This document shows positions 43,568 through 51,979 of a stretch of 64,000 nt of DNA, piece after piece; the first letter of the stretch is position 1; each line of letters starts with the position of its first letter. Source of the DNA: Syntrophobacter sp963666995 (GTDB taxonomy: Bacteria; Desulfobacterota; Syntrophobacteria; Syntrophobacterales; Syntrophobacteraceae); assembly GCA_963666995.1 (NCBI GenBank), contig OY762941.1, positions 2,356,001-2,420,000 of the forward strand, read 5' to 3'. The position numbers and the translations under genes were made by a program. Under the pieces are notes generated by a model that saw nothing but the letters and a program-made list of their open reading frames with translations, did not search any database and was not told the DNA's origin.

Positions 43568-43686
43568 GTGGGGAACAGGACGCTGAAATCCTGATGGAGG
43601 ATTCCGCCGGAACACCTCCGCAGGATCCGGCCGTAGAACCTTGCGAACGGCTGTGAGCGCCGAAGCCGGACCGGAGATGAACAGCG

Positions 43687-44685
43687 TTATTCGGATTTGG
43701 GTTCAGCGCCCAATATTTTTGTGGCCTTCCGGATGATTTCCTCCGGCACGTTAAACCCCATCTCGCGGGCAACCCTCATGTTGACGATGAATGCGGTTTC
43801 CTTGGTCACGAAAATGGGAAGATCGGAAATCTTCTCGCCTTTCAGCACCCGGGAGATGTATTTGCCGGTGTCATAGCCCGTATGGAAGTAGTCCGGCCCG
43901 AAAACGATCAAGGCGCCGTCGCAGAACTCGGAATCCATGGAAAAAACAGGGATTTTGTTCGCTGCCGCCACATTGGCGAAGCTCGCAAAGGCCACGTTCA
44001 GGGTGTTGTCCCCGGCGCTCAGGAACACGCGGGCGCCCCGGTTGACAAGTGCCCTGGATGCTTCCAGCACCTCTGCGGAACTGATTGCGTTCGCCTCCAC
44101 AAGTTGCAGGCCGATATTGGGCGCGTACGCCCGAAGCTTGCCGACCACCGCCTCGGAGTTGGTCTCGGAACTGTTCCACACCATACCGACTTTTTTCCGG
44201 TCGGGAAACACCGCTCGAATCGTATCGAGCATCCATTCGACAGGCACAAAACATGATACGCCCGTCACGTTGGGAAGGTGGTTTTCAGGGCTTTGGGCGA
44301 CGCCGAGCCTGTAGGGATCGTAAACATAACCGAATACGATCTTCATGTCTTCATTGCTGACTGCGGCCTGTGCCGCCGATTGAAGACACGGCGTGGACAA
44401 AGGCACGAGTACATCGACCTTTCTTCTCACAAGGTCCTGGGTGCAGGAATGGACCAGGGAAAAATCCGCCTGGGCGTTCTTGTAGACGATCTCGACGGTC
44501 TCGCCGTCCCTGTAGCCTTCTTCCGCAAGGGCCTTGAGTATTCCCTGTTTACAAATCTCTACGTTGGGTTCCATCCCGAACTGAACAATACCGATGCGCG
44601 GTTTCTGCTGATCCGCCATCCCGGCTCCAATGCCCGCCATGAGCAGGAAAAGACCTGCGAGTGCAATAACCGTCGATTTCCACAT
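43687..44685 (-). CDS. Orphan ABC-type substrate-binding protein (PF04392-like)
   Basis: A 332-residue exported protein. Signal peptide at 1-23 (VIALAGLFLLMAGIGAGMA), then PRIGIVQFGMEPNVEICKQGILKALAEEGY and VDVLVPLSTPCLQSA, typical of the TrpX-like binding-protein family with a periplasmic-binding fold type I. Ligands are often aromatic amino acids, purines or unknown. gaggag lies about ten bases before the ATG. No permease or ATPase is encoded nearby, so it may serve a distant transporter or act as a sensor input. It is convergent with the NHLP-STAS gene. Confidence 0.9.
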   Translation of the reverse strand: MWKSTVIALAGLFLLMAGIGAGMADQQKPRIGIVQFGMEPNVEICKQGILKALAEEGYRDGETVEIVYKNAQADFSLVHSCTQDLVRRKVDVLVPLSTPCLQSAAQAAVSNEDMKIVFGYVYDPYRLGVAQSPENHLPNVTGVSCFVPVEWMLDTIRAVFPDRKKVGMVWNSSETNSEAVVGKLRAYAPNIGLQLVEANAISSAEVLEASRALVNRGARVFLSAGDNTLNVAFASFANVAAANKIPVFSMDSEFCDGALIVFGPDYFHTGYDTGKYISRVLKGEKISDLPIFVTKETAFIVNMRVAREMGFNVPEEIIRKATKILGAEPKSE

Positions 44686-44981
44686 TGAGCGTCAACTCCT
44701 CGATGGTGTGGTTTACCGTTTCAGTCTCCGGGGTGCCCGATTCCGGAGGCCGCTCCCGCAACCTCTTTGCAGGTGCGCGGGATCGTTCGATCGCCGGAGC
44801 TTTCGCGGTCTCGTCCGCGTCAACCTCATCCCCGACAATGGGCCGTGCCGCCCGCTCCTGTTTGCATGCCGGCTCATATCCTTAAGCGCAGGGATCGATT
44901 GCATCTATATGATCCTCAAGACACGAAATCAAGAATATTTATGGATTTCGCAGGGATTGACCTTCCGGGCAACCCGCCGGC

Positions 44982-45018
44982 GGCCTGGATGCTCACTATC
45001 CGGGCGCGGAGCGACGAC
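44982..45018. repeat. REP-like unit (family 3)
   Basis: ggcctggatgctcactatcc then gggcgcggagcg is a variant of the family at 41961-42405, within the 445-bp gap before the cyclase gene. The remainder of that gap contains the upstream regions of the divergent genes and no supported coding frame. Confidence 0.6.
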
Positions 45019-45130
45019 GCAGCGCCAAACCGTCATGATTGACGCCGGTTCGAGTCGATCGTATCCTATCGACGTTGCTTCTTTTCCTGCCGGGCCTGTC
45101 AATAACTCTCATCTCGAAAGGGGAGAAAGA

Positions 45131-45961
45131 ATGCTGCGCAAACACAAGGGAATCTTTCTTTTGGCATTTGCAATATTGTTTTTTTCCGTCAGGGCTGCCG
45201 CACAGGAAGAGCGCAGCCTGTGGAAAATTGTCGAGGAACTCCAGTCGAAGCAGTTCGTGGACCTGACGCACTCTTTTCACCCGGGTATCCCGCACTGGCC
45301 CGGTTTTGACGACGAGGAGAGGGTCACGACGTATTTTTACGATGAGGGCATAGGTAAAAAGGGTGCAGGTTTTCTTGCACACCAATATACGATCCCCGGT
45401 CAATGGGGAACCCATGTCGACCCGCCTGCCCATTTCAGCAGGGGGAAGCGTTTCATAGACGACATTTCGGTTAAAGAAATGATCCTCCCCATGGTGATAA
45501 TAGACATCAGTATGAGAGTGCGGAAAAACCCCGACTATCAGGTCGCCATGGAGGATATACAGGCGTGGGAAGCCAAGTACGGCCAAATCCCCGCAAATTC
45601 TTTCGTCGCGCTGAGAACGGACTGGTCGAAGAGATGGCCGGACAGCGAAAAGATGCGGAATGCCGACAGCCTGGGAATCGCCCATTATCCCGGCTGGAGT
45701 CAGCCCGTGTTGACTTACCTGTACGAAAAGCGAAATATCACCGCTTCCGGCCACGAGACAACCGACACCGATCCGGGCACAGCGACCAGCAAAGGAGATT
45801 ATGCCTTGGAAGCCTATGTTCTTTCGAGGGATAAATTTCAAATTGAATTGCTGGCCAATCTGGACAAAGTGCCCGAGTACGGGGCAATAGCTGTCGTAAC
45901 ATTCCCCAAGCCCCAAAAAGGCTCCGGGTTCCCGGCACGTGTATTTGCGATTATCCCGTGA
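45131..45961 (+). CDS. Secreted cyclase-family hydrolase (kynurenine-formamidase-like)
   Basis: A 276-residue exported protein. The signal peptide covers 1-22 (IFLLAFAILFFSVRAAAQ). Metal site HxGTHxDxPxH appears as GQWGTHVDPPAHF, with GHETTDTDPG near the C-terminus as the second part of the active site. Members include kynurenine formamidase, isatin hydrolase and related amidohydrolases; the natural substrate here is unknown, though cyclic amides or acyl-amides are usual. ggggagaaag precedes the ATG. It is a single-gene unit. Confidence 0.88.
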   Translation: MLRKHKGIFLLAFAILFFSVRAAAQEERSLWKIVEELQSKQFVDLTHSFHPGIPHWPGFDDEERVTTYFYDEGIGKKGAGFLAHQYTIPGQWGTHVDPPAHFSRGKRFIDDISVKEMILPMVIIDISMRVRKNPDYQVAMEDIQAWEAKYGQIPANSFVALRTDWSKRWPDSEKMRNADSLGIAHYPGWSQPVLTYLYEKRNITASGHETTDTDPGTATSKGDYALEAYVLSRDKFQIELLANLDKVPEYGAIAVVTFPKPQKGSGFPARVFAIIP

Positions 45962-46147
45962 CTGAAGTGTCTTTTCCGGAAAGACGAGGTTCGTGCACAA
46001 AATCACTCTGATATTACCGCTCAGGCTGCTTTGGCATTAGATCCGGTGCCGGGCCATACCACACAGGGGAGACATGTGATCTTCTTATATTGTGCCGGCG
46101 CTTCTTGTCCTTACCGATAGTCTTTACCGTATGTCCGGCATGGCGGG

Positions 46148-46176
46148 AGGCCCGGATACTCGCTATCCTGAACGGG
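46148..46176. repeat. REP-like unit (family 3) in intergenic gap
   Basis: aggcccggatactcgctatc followed by ctgaacggg, a copy of the family at 41961. The gap 45962-46288 contains no gene. Confidence 0.6.
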
Positions 46177-46288
46177 CTCCTGCGACTCTTTCACAAATCC
46201 GTTTTGCAGCGAGTTTGCAGCGAGCGCGTCTTTTATTTATAAAATACTTGAATTCCGGAAAATCATGGCATGGAGCGGGAAAAATCAG

Positions 46289-46786
46289 ATGAGAATCAGA
46301 CCGGCGCGAATTCAAGATCTGGACATCATTCACCATATAGTGACGGAAGCCACCCGTCACTTGAATGAACAGGGCATTCGGCAGTGGGACGAAATATACC
46401 CCGGCAGGGAGATACTTTCGAAAGATATCGAAAAGCAGGAGATGCATCTGGCGGAAACGGATGGACGGGTGGCCGGCATTATCGTGTTAAACGAAGATCA
46501 GTCACCGGAATACGCCACAATCGAATGGAGCATCCCGGCGCGCGCGCTCGTGGTTCACAGGCTGACCATCGAGCCCGCTTTCGAGCGTCGGGGCCTGGCG
46601 ACGGCGCTGATGGATTTCGCCGAGAAAACCGCCGCCGCCGAGGGATACAATTGCATGAGGCTTGACGCCTTTGCGGAGAATCCTGCGGCCCTGATCCTGT
46701 ATGAGAATCGCGGATACCGAAAAGCCGGGGAGGTTCGTTTCAGGAAAGGCAGGTTTTTCTGTTATGAAAAGGCGACGGGAGCCTAA
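46289..46786 (+). CDS. GNAT-family N-acetyltransferase
   Basis: A 165-residue cytoplasmic acyltransferase. The acetyl-CoA motif A region reads LVVHRLTIEPAFERRGLATALMDFAEK, followed by LDAFAENPAALILYENRGYRKAGEV. The acceptor substrate is unknown. The ATG at 46289 follows ggga at usable spacing; the ATG at 46265 (ggaaaa upstream) would add eight residues. No operon partners. Normal length, so this one is intact, unlike the GNAT at 40032. Confidence 0.88.
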   Translation: MRIRPARIQDLDIIHHIVTEATRHLNEQGIRQWDEIYPGREILSKDIEKQEMHLAETDGRVAGIIVLNEDQSPEYATIEWSIPARALVVHRLTIEPAFERRGLATALMDFAEKTAAAEGYNCMRLDAFAENPAALILYENRGYRKAGEVRFRKGRFFCYEKATGA

Positions 46787-46912
46787 AAGAGCTTTGACCC
46801 GGTCTTTATCGGGTGCGATCCCTAAAAGGCCTATTTACGGACAAGCCCTGAGACGGCGTCTGCTGAGACGGTGCTGGGAGTTCAAAGAGCGAGGAGAAAT
46901 CTGTGAGGATCG

Positions 46913-47530
46913 TTATTCGGGGCACCATGTTTCCATTGGCACAGCGGGATTCGCTTCAAGCCACGTCTTGAAGGCATCGAAGGTTGATATGCCATCGCGC
47001 AGAACCGCCTTGTAAATGTCGATGCCTCTTGGCTTTTCGACGATGTCGGATTTCTTGGCGGTGAGCTTGATCTTCAAGATAGTCTCCCTTGCTTCAGGGG
47101 TTAGCTTTGCGCTCATGGCCGCAGCAAAAGCATCAGCCATACCTGCGTTCGGATGTGAGAACGGAATGAGCCAATTGTCAAAATCCCAAGCGACACCGTC
47201 CTCATCGACATATTCGAACCACCAGTACAGGCCGGGATCTTCGGTACTGAGATAATTGAAATAGCTGACCTGAGTAATGCCGGGAAGAGAAGCGATCTCT
47301 CGCATAACGTCGAAACCGTCGCGCGGATCCGGTTTCTCGACATAGGTTTCAAGATCAATGTTCGGGGATGCCATAAGACCAAAACGCATGGAGCCGACCA
47401 GATACGTCTTGCCGACCTTATTCCACACGGATTGTATACCCGTCTTTTGCAGGACTACCCGCGCCTTGGCTTGAAGCTCATTGGCCCTTTGAATGATGTT
47501 ACAAGATGTTTCCAAGAAACTATTTCCCAT
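46913..47530 (-). CDS. Putative nucleotidyltransferase-fold protein
   Basis: A 205-residue protein with a pattern like minimal nucleotidyltransferases: VGKTYLVGSMRFGLMASPNIDLETYV, where Gly-Ser begins the loop and Asp-Leu-Glu supplies acidic residues, although the spacing DxD/DxE is not exact. A third acidic residue could come from DGVAWDFDNW. The C-terminal half is helical and basic. ggagg precedes the ATG. I am moderately sure of the fold and not of any activity; lincosamide/tRNA-type nucleotidyltransferases are possibilities. Confidence 0.6.
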   Translation of the reverse strand: MGNSFLETSCNIIQRANELQAKARVVLQKTGIQSVWNKVGKTYLVGSMRFGLMASPNIDLETYVEKPDPRDGFDVMREIASLPGITQVSYFNYLSTEDPGLYWWFEYVDEDGVAWDFDNWLIPFSHPNAGMADAFAAAMSAKLTPEARETILKIKLTAKKSDIVEKPRGIDIYKAVLRDGISTFDAFKTWLEANPAVPMETWCPE

Positions 47531-47879
47531 TGTTTCCGTGCCTCCAGAAAACCTGGGTGGAACAAGCAGTTCGAATACCCTGCAACTTCTACCATGTTAC
47601 CTCCGAGGAAACGAGTGCAAAGACGCCTTTCCGGATCTGGAAGACCGCCGGCAGTCCGGATTCTCGCCTGATATCTCCATGGGCGCATTCCCTCAGTATG
47701 GTTTGATTATATACTTAAAATTTCCTGGAAAATAACACATGCTGCCGGCGAAGAGCCCGCAGGGACAGGCAGGGGTTCGGGAGACTTCAACTGAATTTTG
47801 CTATCGAAATGCGCAAATCGTAGCCAATGGCAAATGGGGATCGCGATGGGGATGGTCGATCACGGCAAAGGTCGTGAAC

Positions 47880-48237
47880 ACCCTGCTCGTCGGGGAACCG
47901 TCCCTTGACGGCCGCGTAAAGCCGGTCACCGGGAGCCTCCCGATGGCCATTCAGGCGAGGGCGGGCGCCTACGCCGGAATGCCCCCGGCCCTCGGCCAAC
48001 GCTCCCGATGCGGCTGTGACGGACGGCCTCCAGGTGCTTCCGGTAACGCACCTTTCCCAGGTGGTGAATTATCTAAACGGTACCGGCGACATCGACCCGG
48101 CACGAGTCGATCGCGACGCCATCTGGAACTACCCGGTCCCCGAGGAACTCGATTTCGAGGACATAAAAGGCCGGGAACACGTTAAGCGCGGCCTGGAAGT
48201 CGTAGCGGCATGCGGCCATAACGTTCTGACATTATAA
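47880..48237 (+). pseudogene. comM: comM/yifB fragment (Mg-chelatase-like ATPase), N-terminal part
   Basis: The stretch NTLLVGEPSLDGRVKPVTGSLPMAI and, in the next frame, ANAPDAAVTDGLQVLPVTHLS followed by VVNYLNG and DFEDIKGREHVKRGLEVVAACGHNVL correspond to consecutive parts of the Lon-like N-domain and start of the ATPase domain of YifB/ComM. A frameshift near 47990 and a stop at 48237 before the Walker A loop make it non-functional. ComM is a helicase involved in natural transformation. Confidence 0.7.
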
Positions 48238-48667
48238 GGTATTTTGATATAGGAAAACCAAGGCTTCGCGTCGGTCTGTATGGACCCCAAGTCAAGCAGC
48301 CGGGCATTGCAACGCGGATGGATGGTCTGAAGTTGCGCAGGCAAGTGAACAGGGTGCGGAACGGATGAATCGGAGCGAATGAATGCGGGACTCTGTCGGA
48401 AAAATCGAGGCGGAGCTTGGATTGTGAAGGGAGACCCCTCTTTGGGTTTCTGTGCCCGGCTGAAGCAGGGGGCCGCAGCAATCGAGGGCCCGGCGGCTAC
48501 CTGCTCCTCCTGTTTCGTTGCAGGGCCGTTCGTTGAGTCCATCTTTCGCCGCATTCTCTGATTGGCTGTGGCCGCAGTATCGAAACCGATCCAATTCTTC
48601 GAGTGCCACCATGGCTCTTTTGCTGGGTGCTCGCCCCTATGGATGCGCATCCGGGCTCTCCAGCTTT
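48238..48667. other. Intergenic region between comM fragment and O-methyltransferase
   Basis: About 430 bp of GC-rich DNA with several open frames but no ribosome site or recognisable family. It may contain further decayed gene remains. Confidence 0.4.
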
Positions 48668-49342
48668 TCAGCCGCGAAGCGAAAGCTCAATGTGGTCGCC
48701 CAGGGGCATTTCGACTGAAAAATAACCGTTTTCGGGACAGCTCACGTATTCGAGATAAGGCCTGTGGGCATCGGGATAAATGTCCAAATCGTCGGCGATG
48801 ACCAAAGAACCGGGGCGAAGGTGAGGCTCCACAAGCTTGAGGACCGGCAGGTAGGCGTCCTTCCAGCCGTCCAGCAAAAGCAGATCGACCGTTCTGTCGA
48901 TCTCTGCCAGTGTCGAAAGAGCGTCACCCTCGCGAACTTCGACCAAATCGCCGAGGCCGGCTTCCTCGAGATTTCGCCGTGCGCTGCGGACTTTTTCGGG
49001 GTTCAGTTCAGTCGTGATAACCCGTCCGCCGCCGTTATCTCGAACCGCCGCTGCCAAAAAGACAGTCGAAATGCCGAACGACGTGCCGAACTCCACGACG
49101 GAGCGGCTTCGTTGCGTGCGGGCGATTATGTAAAGAAAGATGCCCACTTCACGAGAGACCGGTATATAGGCTGTGTCGAACACATCTGCGATGCCGGAAT
49201 CGCACGTTACTCCCCTTTTCAGCATTTCCTCCAGTGCACGGGAAACAATGGCCCCGTCCGTCTGCTCGCATGCCAGGTAAAGACGGTTGAGGACCCTGGT
49301 GACAGGTTCTGAAAGCAACCCGAAGGTTGAAGGCGCAGACAT
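48668..49342 (-). CDS. SAM-dependent O-methyltransferase
   Basis: A 224-residue class I methyltransferase resembling caffeoyl-CoA/catechol O-methyltransferases. SVVEFGTSFGISTVFLAAAV binds SAM, GGRVITTELNPEKV gives the acidic ribose ligand, and VDLLLLDGWKDAYLPVL and GSLVIADD complete the fold. The ATG at 49342 has aaaggagg eight bases before it; the longer frame adds 33 non-conserved residues. It is divergent from the LysR gene with a 140-bp shared promoter region, so it is probably that regulator's target. Confidence 0.9.
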   Translation of the reverse strand: MSAPSTFGLLSEPVTRVLNRLYLACEQTDGAIVSRALEEMLKRGVTCDSGIADVFDTAYIPVSREVGIFLYIIARTQRSRSVVEFGTSFGISTVFLAAAVRDNGGGRVITTELNPEKVRSARRNLEEAGLGDLVEVREGDALSTLAEIDRTVDLLLLDGWKDAYLPVLKLVEPHLRPGSLVIADDLDIYPDAHRPYLEYVSCPENGYFSVEMPLGDHIELSLRG

Positions 49343-49416
49343 AAAGGTATCCCCTCCTTTGGAAGGTTTGAAAGCAGGTAACGAGTTCACGAGATGCAGT
49401 ATAGGTCCGGGATGAG

Positions 49417-49446
49417 TTGACGAATACTGCAATGTATGCAAAGTAT
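49417..49446. promoter_or_regulatory. Candidate LysR operator between divergent genes
   Basis: ttgacg at 49417 is a possible -35 for the LysR gene, followed by the imperfect dyad atac-tgcaatgtatgca-aagtat (49424-49446), centred on tgca/tgca. Position between the LysR and O-methyltransferase genes fits autoregulation and control of the target. The -10 is not clear. Confidence 0.35.
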
Positions 49447-49484
49447 AGTTGCATTAAACGCAAAGTGATTGGAGGCCCGGATAG

Positions 49485-50393
49485 ATGGATTTGAATCTGC
49501 TCATGGGGCTGGATGCGCTGCTTTTGGAGGAGAGCGTCACGGGGGCGGCAAAGCGTATGAACCTTAGCGTTCCGGCGATGAGCCGGATGCTTGCCCGCAT
49601 ACGTGAAGCCGTTGGAGACCCCATACTGGTCAGGGCGGGGCAAAAGATGGCGCCGACCCCCCGAGCGCTGGAGCTTCGGGGGCAGGTGCACGCGGTGATT
49701 TGGGAAGCCTCTCGGCTGCTTCGCCCGGAGAAGGAAATACAGGCGCCCAGTTCACTCAGCCGTACGTTCATTTTGCGGGCAAACGACGTTCTCGCCGGAC
49801 TTTACGCCGCGCGGCTGGTCGAAATCCTTCAGGCTGTGGCGCCAAACATCGTGCTACGGTTTTCACAGGAAGGGGAAGAAGATGTCGAGGCGTTGCGCGA
49901 GGGCAGAGTGGATCTCGACTTGGGAGTTATCGGGGCGACGGGGCCGGAGATTCGGGTCCAAATGCTTTTCCGGGAAAGGTTCGTCGGTGTGGTTAGGGTG
50001 GACCATGCCGTCACGCGCTCGGAGATGACCCTTCAGCTCTTTTCCGAGTTGACTCACATCAGTGTTTCGCGGCGCGGAAGGACTCATGGTCCGATCGACG
50101 TCGTTCTCGGCAGGTTGGACCTCGTTCGAAAGGTTGCCCTGGTCGTTCCCAATTATTATGCAGCCCTTTTTGTGGTTGCCGCGTCGGATCTGACCGTGGC
50201 TGTGCCGCAGCGGCTTGCGGAATCGGCAAAGGAATATCTTCCCATACATATTTTCGCCCTTCCGATGTCTATCGAACCAATTACTGTATCACAGGCATGG
50301 CATCCGCGCTTTAATGTAGACCCCGCCCACAAGTGGCTTCGTGAAAGTGTCCGTGAAGCCGTCAAGGATGGGTTTTCGAAAAGCAGGGCGTGA
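49485..50393 (+). CDS. LysR-family transcriptional regulator
   Basis: A 302-residue regulator. The N-terminal HTH (LEESVTGAAKRMNLSVPAMSRMLARIREAVGDPILVR) is followed by a periplasmic-binding-like effector domain (FILRANDVLAGLY, ILQAVAPNIVLRFS, GRVDLDLGVIG). The shape is that of NodD/LinR-like LysR proteins that sense aromatic compounds, but this cannot be settled here. It is divergent from the O-methyltransferase gene. The pair lies between the two comM fragments. Confidence 0.92.
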   Translation: MDLNLLMGLDALLLEESVTGAAKRMNLSVPAMSRMLARIREAVGDPILVRAGQKMAPTPRALELRGQVHAVIWEASRLLRPEKEIQAPSSLSRTFILRANDVLAGLYAARLVEILQAVAPNIVLRFSQEGEEDVEALREGRVDLDLGVIGATGPEIRVQMLFRERFVGVVRVDHAVTRSEMTLQLFSELTHISVSRRGRTHGPIDVVLGRLDLVRKVALVVPNYYAALFVVAASDLTVAVPQRLAESAKEYLPIHIFALPMSIEPITVSQAWHPRFNVDPAHKWLRESVREAVKDGFSKSRA

Positions 50394-50438
50394 GGTCGGC
50401 TATGTGTGAGGCACTGGTTGAAAGAAGGTTACGATGTT

Positions 50439-50530
50439 GCCCTTTTCGTCGGTCACAATGTCTTGATGATCAGCCCGTCGGGGTCGGGCAAGACGATGCT
50501 CTCCCAGCGCATACCCGGGACTCTTTTTCC
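50439..50530 (+). pseudogene. comM/yifB fragment with Walker A
   Basis: VALFVGHNVLMISPSGSGKT and the following MLSQRIPGTLFPA match the ATPase core of ComM, including the P-loop SGSGKT. It starts with the same GHNVL found at the end of the fragment at 47880-48237. Only about 30 codons are conserved; the rest of the 380-bp gap 50394-50772 shows nothing recognisable. Confidence 0.65.
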
Positions 50531-50772
50531 TGCCGTTGGGGACCTTATTCTTCGGCAATGCACTGTTTTTCATAACAACGGATTGACGGCGCCCCGGCGC
50601 GTGCAGTATATTTCGCTCCGGTCGGCAGTTCACCCAGGCGTCGCCGCCCCGCAGGGGGTGCTAAACCTGCCTCGATACCCCATTCGACCGGACACCTTAT
50701 CCCGTGCCGCGTCGGAAGACGGCGACCACCGACATATCCCGCCCGGATCGGCACGCTTCGCGAGGATAAGCG

Positions 50773-51324
50773 ATGTCCAGAACACTTTTGCCCTTCCATT
50801 CGGACGATATTTCCGCCCTGGCACGGTCCCTCAAAGGCCAACTCGCCAATTGCGAATTTCAGCCAAGCCATTTCGAACTTTTAAACATGCCGGCGCGTGC
50901 CGGCGGCTACCGGAATTTTCAGCATTACCGGGCACAACTTGCCGCCCGGGACGGGCTGGAGAGCCGCTCGGCCGCGCCGGAACCGGAGCCCGTCGATTTC
51001 GTCCGCGTAAAGCGACCGCCGCGGATGTTCGACCCGGCGGGAAAGCTCGCGCACTGGCCCTCGAAGCGCAGCCAGCAGGAGCCTTTCCTGTGGGTCATCT
51101 GGTCGAGACTGCCTGCCCGGCAGGTCCTCTCTGAAAAAGAGATCAATCTGCTGCTGAACGACAATCACCTGTTCGGCGACCATCCCCTGCTGCGGAGGTG
51201 GCTCTGCGATTACGGCATGATGATCAGGACCAGGGACGGGCGTGAATACCGTCGGGTCGAAAAGCGCCCGCCCGCCGAGGCGCTCGAAGTGATCCGCCAA
51301 CTTCGGTCGGTTCAGGCCGGATAG
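50773..51324 (+). CDS. DUF2087 domain protein
   Basis: A 183-residue protein. The N-terminal 60 residues (HSDDISALARSLKGQLANCEFQPSHFELLNMPARAGGYRN) form a short domain often seen before DUF2087. The C-terminal part has the DUF2087 pattern MFDPAGKLAHWPSKRSQQEPFLWVIWSRLPARQVLSEKEINLLLNDNHLFGDHPLLRR. Function unknown; the architecture suggests DNA-binding-like or regulatory roles. gagg precedes the ATG at loose spacing. Not clearly in an operon. Confidence 0.85.
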   Translation: MSRTLLPFHSDDISALARSLKGQLANCEFQPSHFELLNMPARAGGYRNFQHYRAQLAARDGLESRSAAPEPEPVDFVRVKRPPRMFDPAGKLAHWPSKRSQQEPFLWVIWSRLPARQVLSEKEINLLLNDNHLFGDHPLLRRWLCDYGMMIRTRDGREYRRVEKRPPAEALEVIRQLRSVQAG

Positions 51325-51599
51325 GATCGGAGGGGTTTCACAACGAGCAGCGCGTAAGGAATAGGGGTCGCACCCTTTGACATAACGGGGATGCCCATGC
51401 GGAATGAAAGCCGATGAAGAGTGAAGAATCAAACCCCGGAAAGGGCAAGGTGTGCGGCCCGGTCATTCGCGTGACGGCTGACAGTGAGCGCATGTTTTTG
51501 ATTATATTATAAAATACCGTTTGCTTTCCGGCGGCGTCCTGACGTTATGGGATATTTCCCGCCGGGCCGGCCGGCGGTTTGGGGGCGGGAGAAGCAAGG

Positions 51600-51773
51600 A
51601 TGCCAATGCAGCGTATTCTTCATATGACCGGCGGCGACATTGCGGGTGAAAGCCTGAGAAACAGCGGCATTTCCGGAGAAGTGTTCGTCTGGCGCGACAT
51701 CCTCCGCGAGTGGAGTGCGGACCGCTTCGAAGCAGTGATTCCGCATCGTTCCGGAGCAGAGAAGAGAGAGTAA
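51600..51773 (+). pseudogene. 5' fragment of a DUF1835 gene
   Basis: ILHMTGGDIAGESLRNSGISGEVFVWRDILREW matches the N-terminal start of DUF1835 proteins (ILHIVNGDSVAE.LKEAGIPGEVLVWRD), but the frame ends after 57 codons at the edge of repeat family 1 copy 3 (starts 51775). The remaining domain is missing. An agcaagg site precedes the ATG. The repeat has probably truncated the gene. Confidence 0.6.
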
Positions 51774-51774
51774 G

Positions 51775-51979
51775 TAATACCGAGTTGCGTTCAGGATGCC
51801 GTCAAAGAATGAAAAGCGCGGGGAACTGCGTCCCCCACACCCCCACGCCGCTTCGCGGCTCAGTTTGGCGCTGCGGCAGCGCCCCGCTGAACGCGGGGCA
51901 GCAGCCGCGAGCGCTGAGCGCTCGGCCTCACGCGCTTGCGCGTGTGGCCGAAATCCGGGGACGCGGGGGAATCATTCCC
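51775..51979. repeat. Dispersed repeat family 1, copy 3 (interrupted by IS4-family element)
   Basis: Left end taataccgagttgcgttcag, then ggggaactgcgtcccccaca and gcgctgcggcagcgcccc, related to copies at 29777 and 32167. At its right side the sequence gggaatcattccc (51967-51979) is cut by the IS element; the continuation, ccgctctttttggggatct, resumes at 53371, matching ccgctgtctggggat in copy 1. Confidence 0.65.
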
